NCBI GenBank assembly: GCA_900548775.1
Contig: URLM01000051.1
Span: 1-12,718, forward strand
Direction: 5' to 3'
DNA length: 12,718 bases
DNA from: an uncultured Olsenella sp.
GTDB lineage: Bacteria; Actinomycetota; Coriobacteriia; Coriobacteriales; Atopobiaceae
The notes under the pieces are model-generated. The model was given only the letters and a program-made list of their open reading frames with translations. It made no database searches and was not told where the DNA came from. Below are positions 5,391-11,609 of the stretch, in pieces. Position 1 is the stretch's first letter. The number at the start of each line of letters is the position of its first letter. A program made the position numbers and the translations under genes.

Positions 5391-7094
5391 CTACTTGGCT
5401 GCCGCCTGGAGCATTGCCTTGACCTCGGTCGCGGTCTTGAGGGCCATGACCTTCTCTGCCAAAGCGTCGGCCTCCTCCTTGGTCCAAAGGGAGAGAATCC
5501 TCCTCGTGCGGAGGATCGAAGGAGCGGAGACGGAGTACTCGTCCAAGCCAAACGACATGAGGATGGGGATGAGCAGCGGGTCTGCCGCGGCCTCGCCGCA
5601 CATGCCTACCATGATGCCGGCCTTGTTGCCCTCGCCGATGATGCGCTTGAGCGAGCGAAGGACCGCAGGCTGGTAGACCTGGTAGAGGTAGCTCACGCGG
5701 TCGTTGCCGCGGTCGGCGCACATGGTGTAGCCGATGAGGTCGTTGGTACCAATGGAGAAGAAGTCGCACTCGGCGGCAAGGTCGTCGGCGATGAGCGAGG
5801 CAGCGGGAGTCTCGATCATGGTGCCGACCTGGATGTCCTTGTTGTACGCAACGCCACGCTCGTCAAGGTCGTGCTTGCACTCCTCGATGAGGGCCTTCGC
5901 CTGGCGCACCTCGTCAATCGTGGTGACGAGCGGCAGCATAATCTTGATGTCACCGAACGCAGAGGCACGGAGCAGCGCCGTGAGCTGGACCTTGTACTGG
6001 TCGGGATTGTTCAGGCAGTAGCGCACAGCGCGGAAGCCCATGAAGGGGTTCTCCTCCTTCTGCAGGTGCAGATAGGGGATCTCCTTGTCGCCGCCCACAT
6101 CAAGGGTACGGATGATGACCGGCTTGTCCTTCATGCGAAGGGCGACCTTCTGGTATGCGGCAAACTGCTCGTCCTCGCTGGGGAGCTCCTTGGCGTCCAT
6201 GAAGAGGAACTCGGAGCGGAAGAGGCCAACGCCCTCGGCATCGTGCTCGAGCGCTGCGTTTGCGTCGTCAGGGTTTCCGATGTTGGCGACGAGCAGCTTC
6301 TTGTCGCCGTCGCCGGTCACGGTCTCCTTGCCGCGGTAGGCCTCGAGGGCTGCCTTCTCCTCGGCATATGCCTTTGCCTTGGCGCGGTAGTGCTCAAGGT
6401 CGTGGTCAGACGGCTGAGAGATGACCTTGCCGTTGGTGCCGTCGACGACCACCATGTCACCGGTCTTGATGTTGACCGTTGCATCCGCCACGGAGAGAAC
6501 TGCGGGAATCTCGAGCGCACGGGCGATGATGGCGGAGTGAGAGGTGCGGCCACCGGTCTCGGTGACGATGCCCGCGACGTTCTCCTTGTCGATATCGGCG
6601 GTCATCGAGGGAGTGAGTTCGTGAACCACGACGATGGAGTTCTCGGGAAGGGTCGAGAGGTCGACGACCTCCTTGCCGAGTAGGTCGGCGAGAAGGCCGG
6701 TCTTGACGTCAGCGACGTCGGCGGCGCGCTCGCGGAAGAGCTCGTCGTCCATGTTCGCGTACATGGTGTAGAACGTGCCGTAGGCCTCGCTCACGGCCTG
6801 CTCGGCGCACATGCCGGAGTCGATGGAGCCCGTGACCATCTCGCGGATTCCCTCGTCCTCTGCAAACTCGATGTGAGCGCCCATGATTGCAGCGGCATCC
6901 TCGCCAACCGTCTGCTTCATGCGCTCGATCTGTGCGTTGGTCTGCTCGACGAACTTCTCGACAGCCGCACCGTAGCGCGCCTTCTCAGCCTCCGGATCCT
7001 CCGGAGCATGCGGCGTGAACGAGAGGTCCGGCTCGACGGCGACGCGGGCAACACCAATGCCGATGCCATCAGATGCGTTTACTCCCTCAAACAT
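5391..7094 (-). CDS. ptsI: PTS enzyme I (phosphoenolpyruvate-protein phosphotransferase)
   Basis: A 567-residue cytoplasmic enzyme, close to the usual 570-575. It autophosphorylates from phosphoenolpyruvate and passes the phosphate to HPr, the first step of all PTS sugar uptake. The HPr-binding/phosphohistidine N-terminal region ends with the active-site segment GGRTSHSAIIAR (H186). The C-terminal PEP-binding TIM barrel contains LFRSEFLFM (291-299), RTLDVGGDKEIPYL (329-342), GTMIETPAA (424-432), IGTNDLIGYTMCADRGND (448-465) and MCGEAAADP (498-506, catalytic C499). The usual TNDLTQYT appears as TNDLIGYT. The ATG at 7094 is preceded by AAGGGGG at 7101-7107. Transcription probably comes with fruK, 93 bases upstream, or from a promoter in that gap. 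ptsH and the EII permease genes are not in the window. Confidence 0.96.
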   Translation of the reverse strand: MFEGVNASDGIGIGVARVAVEPDLSFTPHAPEDPEAEKARYGAAVEKFVEQTNAQIERMKQTVGEDAAAIMGAHIEFAEDEGIREMVTGSIDSGMCAEQAVSEAYGTFYTMYANMDDELFRERAADVADVKTGLLADLLGKEVVDLSTLPENSIVVVHELTPSMTADIDKENVAGIVTETGGRTSHSAIIARALEIPAVLSVADATVNIKTGDMVVVDGTNGKVISQPSDHDLEHYRAKAKAYAEEKAALEAYRGKETVTGDGDKKLLVANIGNPDDANAALEHDAEGVGLFRSEFLFMDAKELPSEDEQFAAYQKVALRMKDKPVIIRTLDVGGDKEIPYLHLQKEENPFMGFRAVRYCLNNPDQYKVQLTALLRASAFGDIKIMLPLVTTIDEVRQAKALIEECKHDLDERGVAYNKDIQVGTMIETPAASLIADDLAAECDFFSIGTNDLIGYTMCADRGNDRVSYLYQVYQPAVLRSLKRIIGEGNKAGIMVGMCGEAAADPLLIPILMSFGLDEYSVSAPSILRTRRILSLWTKEEADALAEKVMALKTATEVKAMLQAAAK

Positions 7095-7110
7095 TGCGAT
7101 CCCCCTTAAC

Positions 7111-7127
7111 TGGCCGCGTCGCGGCCA
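7111..7127 (-). promoter_or_regulatory. Hairpin adjoining the ptsI ribosome binding site
   Basis: TGGCCGCG (7111-7118) and CGCGGCCA (7120-7127) are perfect 8-base arms around one base. As RNA this can form a G+C stem ending 4 bases before the AAGGGGG Shine-Dalgarno. It could tune ptsI translation or shield the processed 5' end, or be a DNA-level operator. No function can be assigned from sequence. Confidence 0.4.
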
Positions 7128-7142
7128 CCTCCCAGAATGCCA

Positions 7143-7162
7143 GGCGCCCCTGAGGGGGCGCC
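7143..7162 (-). promoter_or_regulatory. Intercistronic hairpin between fruK and ptsI
   Basis: GGCGCCCC (7143-7150) and GGGGCGCC (7155-7162) form a perfect 8-bp stem with a 4-base loop, 26 bases downstream of the fruK stop on the minus strand. There is no T-run, so it is unlikely to be a standard intrinsic terminator. It may protect or process the fruK message, or partially attenuate read-through into ptsI. Confidence 0.45.
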
Positions 7163-7187
7163 GTAAAGCCAAACACAGTCTAACGCG

Positions 7188-8225
7188 TTACTCGCCCTCT
7201 CGGGGCCCCTTGGAATCTTCATTTCCCTCGGCGGCCAGAGCCTGGGCCTCAGCGCGGGCCTTTTCGTTTTTTATATCGTCCGCAATGCTCGCGGGCATCT
7301 CGCGGCCCATCTTCTTGTAGAGGGCAGTGACCACGCGGTCGATGGTCGAGCGCTTGGCAATTCCCTTGCTGGCGGCAGTTGCCGTACCGCACGCAGAGGC
7401 GTAGATGAGCGCGTTCTCGTAGTCCATGCCACGAGTGACCTTGGCAAGGAAGCCCGCGACCATGGAGTCGCCTGCGCCGGTCGCGTTCACGAGACGAACG
7501 CGCGCGGTGGGGACCATGTGCTCTGTGCCGTACTCGTCGAGAAGGAGCGAGCCATTGCCGCCACAGGAGATGATGACGTTGCGCGCACCGCCCTCCTGGA
7601 GCTTCTTGGCATAGGGCAGGCAGTCCTCAGGCGTCTCGGGCATGGGGTCTGCCTTGAAGATGCGTCCGACCTCGTGGTTGTTGGGCTTGATGAGGAAGGG
7701 GTGAGCCTTGATAGACTCCATGAGGAGCTGGCCGGGAGCGTCGACCACGAACTGGATGCCACGGCCGGCGAGACGGGCCATAATCTGGTTGTACATATCC
7801 TCGGGCAGCGAGTTGGGGATGGAGCCCGTAAGGACAAGGGTGTCCCCCGCCTGCAGGACGTCCATGCGCTCGAGAAGCTCGTCGACCTTCTTCTGCGGAA
7901 TCTTGGGGCCCATGCCGTTGACCATGGTCATGACGATGCCGTTGAGCTTGACGTTGATTCGCGTATAGCCACGGTCGAGCTTCACAAAGTTGGAGGCGAT
8001 GCCCGCGTCCTGGAGCTCGTTGATGAGGTAGTCACCGGTGAAGCCCGCGACGATGCCCATCGCTACGTTCACGACGTTGAGCTCGTTGAGCAGGGTGGAG
8101 ATGTTGATGCCGTTGCCACCGCAGTACAGCTCCTCGCTCGAGGAACGGTTGGTGTAGCCCATGTCCAGCGTGAGGGGATGCATGACGTAATCGAGCGCGG
8201 GGTTGAGGGTCATCGTGTAGATCAA
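7188..8225 (-). CDS. fruK: 1-phosphofructokinase (PfkB/LacC family hexose kinase)
   Basis: A 345-residue cytoplasmic ribokinase-superfamily enzyme. It probably phosphorylates fructose 1-phosphate, the product of fructose PTS uptake, to fructose 1,6-bisphosphate. PfkB signature 1 is GGNGINIS (36-43); KPNNHEVGRIF is at 180-190; signature 2 with the catalytic base is VNATGAGDSMVAGFL (246-260, D253). The TTG at 8225 is chosen because AAGGAG lies 6 bases upstream and the protein then begins MIYTMTLNPALDY, the standard N-terminus; the ATG four codons later would cut the first strand. The protein is about 35 residues longer than usual because of a charged, Ala-rich C-terminal tail from about 311. 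The ptsI neighbour supports a PTS role. Tagatose-6-phosphate kinase is the alternative. Confidence 0.9.
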   Translation of the reverse strand: MIYTMTLNPALDYVMHPLTLDMGYTNRSSSEELYCGGNGINISTLLNELNVVNVAMGIVAGFTGDYLINELQDAGIASNFVKLDRGYTRINVKLNGIVMTMVNGMGPKIPQKKVDELLERMDVLQAGDTLVLTGSIPNSLPEDMYNQIMARLAGRGIQFVVDAPGQLLMESIKAHPFLIKPNNHEVGRIFKADPMPETPEDCLPYAKKLQEGGARNVIISCGGNGSLLLDEYGTEHMVPTARVRLVNATGAGDSMVAGFLAKVTRGMDYENALIYASACGTATAASKGIAKRSTIDRVVTALYKKMGREMPASIADDIKNEKARAEAQALAAEGNEDSKGPREGE

Positions 8226-8341
8226 CGCAAGCTCCTTCCAGCGGGTTACCTCGGCAAGGTACAGTATGCCGCAACGGGAAGGCAAGGATGCTGGAATCGT
8301 TCTCACCCCGCAAACCCCATGCGACGCCTGCGCCGGCGTAG

Positions 8342-8371
8342 TTAATACCAAGTGTACCGTATCGAAACCAA
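8342..8371 (-). promoter_or_regulatory. Possible fruK promoter
   Basis: On the minus strand TTGGTT (8366-8371) and TATTAA (8342-8347) are separated by 18 bases, placing a start near 8335 and giving a leader of about 110 bases. The match is moderate and other pairings are possible. Confidence 0.3.
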
Positions 8372-8404
8372 ACGCCCCGGGAAAAACGACAGCCAGAGGG
8401 ATTG

Positions 8405-8434
8405 GCTTTCGAGCAAGCTGGCCAGCTCGAAAGC
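8405..8434. promoter_or_regulatory. 10-bp inverted repeat upstream of fruK
   Basis: GCTTTCGAGC (8405-8414) and GCTCGAAAGC (8425-8434) are perfect arms around a 10-base spacer. It lies between the tRNA-Lys terminator and the possible fruK promoter, about 35 bases above the -35. It has no T-run, so an operator for a sugar-responsive regulator is more likely than a terminator. The regulator is unknown. Confidence 0.45.
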
Positions 8435-8450
8435 GTCCCGGTTGCCAAAC

Positions 8451-8482
8451 AAAAAAAGCCCGAGGCTCTAAAGCCCCGGGCT
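8451..8482 (-). terminator. Rho-independent terminator of the tRNA-His/tRNA-Lys operon
   Basis: AGCCCCGGGCT (8472-8482) and AGCCCGAGGCT (8457-8467) pair on the minus strand with one G-U, around a 4-nt loop, followed by TTTTTTT (8451-8457). Confidence 0.93.
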
Positions 8483-8491
8483 GCGGATTCA

Positions 8492-8567
8492 TGGTGGGTC
8501 GTGAGGGGGTCGAACCCTCGACCTTGGGATTAAGAGTCCCCTGCTCTACCAACTGAGCTAACGACCC
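8492..8567 (-). tRNA. tRNA-Lys (anticodon CTT)
   Basis: The acceptor stem GGGTCGT (5' end at 8567) pairs with ACGACCC. The D arm is GCTCAGTTGGTAGAGC and the anticodon loop CTCTTAA gives CTT with T33. The T arm contains GGTTCGACC, and CCA is encoded at 8492-8494. It reads AAG. It lies 16 bases downstream of tRNA-His and shares its promoter and terminator. Confidence 0.95.
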
Positions 8568-8583
8568 ATATTCGGCTTTCAGA

Positions 8584-8660
8584 TGGGGTGGGTGAAGGGG
8601 TTCGAACCCTCGACCTACGGAGCCACGGTCCGTCGCTCTTCCAACTGAGCTACACCCACC
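8584..8660 (-). tRNA. tRNA-His (anticodon GTG)
   Basis: The acceptor stem GTGGGTG pairs with CACCCAC (8588-8594). The extra 5' G at position -1 (8660) faces discriminator C73, the identity pair of tRNA-His. The anticodon stem ACGGA/TCCGT encloses the loop CCGTGGC, giving GTG. CCA is encoded at 8584-8586. The base at position 33 is C (8627 on the plus strand is G), where U33 is almost universal. It is the first gene of a two-tRNA operon. Confidence 0.94.
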
Positions 8661-8689
8661 ATTTGACCCACCTCGTGAAGCGCTCGTTT

Positions 8690-8741
8690 ATTATGACAAA
8701 GAATCGGACAGATGCAAGCACTTTCTTGGAGAACTTTTTTT
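8690..8741 (-). promoter_or_regulatory. Promoter of the tRNA-His/tRNA-Lys operon with UP-like A-tract
   Basis: On the minus strand -35 TTGCAT (8712-8717) and -10 CATAAT (8690-8695) are separated by 16 bases. TG two bases before the -10 makes it an extended -10. The predicted start is near 8683, about 23 bases before the tRNA. A seven-A tract at 8735-8741 lies at about -52 to -58, where UP elements of strong stable-RNA promoters sit. Confidence 0.7.
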
Positions 8742-8839
8742 CGAGAACCACATTCCAACGGCGCCAATTTCGCAAAATACCAGGTCACGCTGTTGAAGCC
8801 TCGACACAGGACCTTCAAAAAGAGATTTCGGACCCGCGT

Positions 8840-9682
8840 CTAGTCCTCCGCCGTCGCCAAAAACTCCCGCACACGGGCGTCCGTGGGGTTCTCCATGACC
8901 TCTCCGGCAGGCCCCTCCTCCACGATTTGGCCGTCGAGAAGGAACGCCACGCGGTCGGAGACGTCGCGTGCGAAGCCCATCTCGTGCGTCACAATGCCAA
9001 CGGCCATGCCGTCGCCCGCCAGCTCGCGTACGATGCGGCGCATGTCCGCAGTGAGCCTGGGGTCAAGGGCGGAGGTTGCCTCGTCGAAATAGAGGACCTT
9101 TGGGTGCATGGCGAGTGCCCGCGCAATGGCCACGCGCTGCTGCTGGCCGCCAGAGAGCTGGTTGGGGACCTTATCGGCATGGTCTGCCAGGCCAAGCCGA
9201 TCGAGAATCTGCCTTGCCTCTGCCTCGACCTTGACGGGGTCTCTCCCCTGCACGGCAATGGGCGCATCGCAGACGTTTCGCATGACGGTAAAGTGCGGGA
9301 AGAGGTTGTAGTTCTGGAACACGATGCCAAACTGCATGCGCGCCTTGACACTTGCCTCCTTGGAGTAGTGCGCCACGCCGTTCTCGTCCTGCTCGGTCAC
9401 TCGAAGGCTACCGTAGTAGAGCTCGCAGGCATCAAAGGTGTCAAGGAGCGTGAGGCATCGCAGGAGCGTGGACTTGCCGGCGCCCGAGGGCCCGATGACC
9501 GAGACAACCTCGCCGCGTGCTATGGAGAACGACACGTCGTGGAGTACCTCTCGGCCAGAGAAGGACTTGCGCGCACCCTTCACGTAGACGGCGGGCAGGC
9601 CGAGAATCTGTGAGACGGAGGCGTCGGGGACGGGAATCTGAATGCGCGAGGCCCGCGCATCGCGCTTCTCGGCGTTAGTCAT
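8840..9682 (-). CDS. Polar amino-acid ABC transporter, ATP-binding protein
   Basis: A 280-residue ATPase that powers the importer encoded by the two upstream genes. Walker A GPSGAGKST (64-72), Q-loop Q123 (VFQNYNLFPHFTV, typical of the amino-acid PAAT family), signature LSGGQQQR (176-183), Walker B VLYFDEATSALDP (196-208) and switch H233 are all intact. The start at 9682 overlaps the permease stop by 8 bases, indicating translational coupling. Residues 1-33 form an N-terminal extension compared with GlnQ-type proteins of about 240 residues, which start near VYVKGARKSF here; a later non-ATG start cannot be excluded. It is the last gene of the operon. No strong intrinsic terminator is visible before the tRNA promoter. 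Confidence 0.94.
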   Translation of the reverse strand: MTNAEKRDARASRIQIPVPDASVSQILGLPAVYVKGARKSFSGREVLHDVSFSIARGEVVSVIGPSGAGKSTLLRCLTLLDTFDACELYYGSLRVTEQDENGVAHYSKEASVKARMQFGIVFQNYNLFPHFTVMRNVCDAPIAVQGRDPVKVEAEARQILDRLGLADHADKVPNQLSGGQQQRVAIARALAMHPKVLYFDEATSALDPRLTADMRRIVRELAGDGMAVGIVTHEMGFARDVSDRVAFLLDGQIVEEGPAGEVMENPTDARVREFLATAED

Positions 9683-10328
9683 GGTAGTAGTCCAGCCTCT
9701 TCTCGATGCGCCTCATGACGTACTCGATGATGAGGCAGGTTACCCAGTAGATGAGCGCCGCCACGGCAAAGGCCACCATGGTCCGCTGGCTTGTGACGAT
9801 TGCTCGCGCTTGCGTGAACATCTCGAGGACGCCGAGGGAGAAGGCAAGTGAGGTGTCCTTGACCAGCGTGACCACCTCATTGCCCATGGCGGGGAGCACG
9901 CGCTTCACGACTTGCGGGAGCACGATGCGCTGGAAGGTCTGACGGCTGGAGTAGCCCAGCACCTCGGCGGCCTCGTACTGGCCACGTGGTATGGACTGGA
10001 TGCCCGAGCGGTAGATCTCGGCGAAGTAGGCCGCATAGTTGATGACAAAGGAGATGAGCACCGCGACCATGGGGAAGGTCGCGTCGGTCTTGAGGCCAAA
10101 GACGTAGTACGGCATGAACGAGACGGCGAACATCTGCAGCATGAGGGGCGTGCCGCGCAGAACCGAGATGAAGAGCTGCATGAGAAGCGAAAGCGGCTTG
10201 AACTTGGAGAGGCGCCCCAGCGCCACCAGCATCCCCAGGGGGATGGACCCCACGAGCGTCACCGCGAATATGATCATCGAGATGCGGTACCCCGAGAGGA
10301 GCATCCCCATCATCGTCGAGAAATCCAC
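9675..10328 (-). CDS. Polar amino-acid ABC transporter, permease
   Basis: A 217-residue inner-membrane protein of the HisMQ/GlnP type. Hydrophobic segments lie at about 15-40, 50-75, 88-105, 150-170 and 185-203. The cytoplasmic EAA loop that docks on the ATPase is EAAEVLGYSSRQTFQRIVLPQ (119-139). LRGTPLMLQMF (57-67) is the conserved family stretch after the first helices. The start is a GTG at 10328 with AAGGGAG 8 bases upstream, giving MDFSTMMGMLLSGY; a longer frame upstream overlaps the binding-protein gene and would add a basic, non-homologous N-terminus. It follows the binding-protein gene by 62 bases and overlaps the ATPase gene by 8 bases. Confidence 0.92.
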   Translation of the reverse strand: MDFSTMMGMLLSGYRISMIIFAVTLVGSIPLGMLVALGRLSKFKPLSLLMQLFISVLRGTPLMLQMFAVSFMPYYVFGLKTDATFPMVAVLISFVINYAAYFAEIYRSGIQSIPRGQYEAAEVLGYSSRQTFQRIVLPQVVKRVLPAMGNEVVTLVKDTSLAFSLGVLEMFTQARAIVTSQRTMVAFAVAALIYWVTCLIIEYVMRRIEKRLDYYHD

Positions 10329-10354
10329 CTTATCAACTCCCTTGTTGTACGAGC

Positions 10355-10378
10355 GACGGCGGCATTGCCCTGGCCGTC
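10355..10378 (-). promoter_or_regulatory. Weak hairpin between binding-protein and permease genes
   Basis: GACGGC (10355-10360) and GCCGTC (10373-10378) can pair around a 12-base loop. Such a stem after a binding-protein gene often stabilises its message relative to the membrane-protein genes. The stem is short and the assignment tentative. Confidence 0.3.
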
Positions 10379-10390
10379 TTGTCTTTGGGC

Positions 10391-11269
10391 CTACGCCTTG
10401 GGCAGGCACCAGAGATCGTAGGAGACGCCCTGAGCGGCATACTTGTCGCAGAGCCCCTTGACGGTACCGGCTGCGTCGAGGGCTTGGAGGTCCGCCTCAA
10501 CGGTCTTGGCGAGCTTCTCGCCCTCTTCCGTCTTGGCGAAGCCGACGCCAAAGTGCTCGGAGTTGAGGTTCTCGTCGAGGATACGGAAGTCTGCGGTCTT
10601 GTCGCCAATGTTGAAGACGGCCACCGGGTAGTCGATGGCAACGGCGTCCACCTGGCCGCTCTCGAGCATCATGAACGCGGTGTTGTAGTTGTCGATGGTC
10701 TGGAGGTTGCCGAAGCTCTTGCCCAGCTCTTCCTGCGAGCCACCCTCAGAAAGGACGTCGAGCGCGGCGGAGTCCGCCTGGGTGATCACGTTCTTACCAG
10801 CCAGGTCCGAGAGCTTCTGCACGTCAGACGAGGCAGGCACGACGATGACCTGGCGGTTCTCCATGTAGGGGTCAGTGAATGCATAGCCGTCCTCGCGGCC
10901 CTCGATGGTGAAGCCATTCCAGATGCAGGTGATCTGACCGGAGTTGAGAAGGGTGTCCTTTGCGTCCCAGGAGATGGGCGTTGGAGTGAACGTCCAGCCC
11001 TCGCGGTCGCAGACGGCCTTGGCGAGGTCGATGTCGAAGCCGGTATAGGAGCCGTCATCACCCACGTAGCCATAGGGCGGGAAGTCCTGGTCAAAGCCGA
11101 GGACGAAGTTGCCGTCAAAGGAGGATTCGGCACCGGTGGACTGGGAAGCCGCACTGGCGTCCGAGCTGTTCGTGCTTGCAGATGAGCCGCAGGCGGCAAG
11201 GCCGAGCATTCCCGTGAAGCCGAGAGCTGCGGTGATGAACTGGCGGCGGTTGAGCGTAGAGGAGGACAT
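10391..11269 (-). CDS. Polar amino-acid ABC transporter, substrate-binding lipoprotein
   Basis: A 292-residue extracytoplasmic solute receptor of family 3 (SBP_bac_3). The signal region has a twin-arginine motif (NRRQFI, R8-R9), a hydrophobic stretch (about 12-23) and a lipobox LAAC with the lipidated cysteine at C27, then a Ser/Ala/Thr-rich linker to about 50. The ligand-binding core includes FDQDFPPYGY, GFDIDLAKAV, WDAKDTLLNSGQITCIWNGFTI and REDGYAFTDPYM, all typical of the family. It delivers an amino acid to the permease and ATPase encoded downstream; the exact amino acid cannot be told. The ATG at 11269 has GGAG 5 bases upstream. It is the first gene of the operon, behind a good promoter. 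Confidence 0.94.
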   Translation of the reverse strand: MSSSTLNRRQFITAALGFTGMLGLAACGSSASTNSSDASAASQSTGAESSFDGNFVLGFDQDFPPYGYVGDDGSYTGFDIDLAKAVCDREGWTFTPTPISWDAKDTLLNSGQITCIWNGFTIEGREDGYAFTDPYMENRQVIVVPASSDVQKLSDLAGKNVITQADSAALDVLSEGGSQEELGKSFGNLQTIDNYNTAFMMLESGQVDAVAIDYPVAVFNIGDKTADFRILDENLNSEHFGVGFAKTEEGEKLAKTVEADLQALDAAGTVKGLCDKYAAQGVSYDLWCLPKA

Positions 11270-11330
11270 GGTTGCTCCAATCTCTTGCGAATGATGCGCG
11301 ACACTTTAGCGCGGTGGAGTACGAGTGTCT

Positions 11331-11359
11331 AGAATAGCTGCCGCGCAGCCCGCATTCAA
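11331..11359 (-). promoter_or_regulatory. Promoter of the amino-acid ABC operon
   Basis: On the minus strand -35 TTGAAT (11354-11359) and -10 TATTCT (11331-11336) are separated by exactly 17 bases. The start is predicted near 11324, with a leader of about 55 bases. It is the best-formed promoter for a protein-coding gene in the window. Confidence 0.65.
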
Positions 11360-11373
11360 CACTTTCGGGCTGC
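11345..11373. promoter_or_regulatory. Inverted repeat enclosing the ABC operon -35 (candidate operator)
   Basis: GCAGCCCG (11345-11352) and CGGGCTGC (11366-11373) are perfect 8-base arms. The 13-base spacer contains the -35 hexamer. A bound dimer would occlude RNA polymerase, so repression is the natural reading. The regulator is not in the window. Confidence 0.5.
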
Positions 11374-11434
11374 CCGCATACTTCGCTTAACATTTGCCGC
11401 CGAGGTTATTGCCGCATGACGGCCATCCGAATTA

Positions 11435-11555
11435 CGCACGGTGAGAGCCGAGACGTGCAAAAGCCCAGCAATCCACAAACCTTAATCGCAGCCGTGCGTA
11501 GTTCAGACTCTAGGGAGAGAGAACACCGTAAGTCCAGACCCCAAGCGCACGGCTG
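11435..11555 (+). promoter_or_regulatory. Candidate structured leader with alternative pairings upstream of the Nudix gene
   Basis: Segment 2, CAGCCGTGCG (11489-11498), is fully complementary to segment 3, CGCACGGCTG (11546-11555). Its last seven bases also pair with segment 1, CGCACGG (11435-11441). Pairings 1:2 and 2:3 exclude each other, the logic of attenuators and riboswitches. I recognise no known riboswitch class, and transcription across it is not shown. Confidence 0.3.
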
Positions 11556-11609
11556 AGAAAAGCGGCTATCGTAGGAAGCGACAAGGAGCACGGAGCCCAG
11601 GAGGAGCGC

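Larger units (their letters stand above)
11270..11609. other. 340-bp divergent intergenic region
   Basis: The region lies between the ABC operon (minus) and the Nudix gene (plus). It holds the ABC promoter (11331-11359), an inverted repeat around its -35 (11345-11373), and a set of three mutually complementary segments (11435-11555) ahead of the Nudix gene. No coding frame is convincing and I found no clear promoter for the Nudix gene. Confidence 0.7.

Noticed and set aside
5211..6683. Long plus-strand open frame (490 codons) opposite ptsI
   Set aside because: It is antisense to a fully conserved enzyme I, has low-complexity Leu/Val/Asp/Gly composition typical of the complement of G+C-rich genes, and lacks any family motif.
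8588..9613. Plus-strand frame crossing the two tRNAs and the ATPase gene
   Set aside because: It overlaps two tRNA genes and is antisense to a complete ABC ATPase; no independent support.
10329..10409. Longer permease N-terminus
   Set aside because: It would overlap the binding-protein gene and add a basic non-membrane leader. The GTG at 10328 has a good Shine-Dalgarno.
11435..11555. TPP riboswitch, because CTGAGA occurs at about 11553
   Set aside because: The partner T-loop and ACC/GGA elements of the thiamine box are absent and the stem arrangement does not fit.
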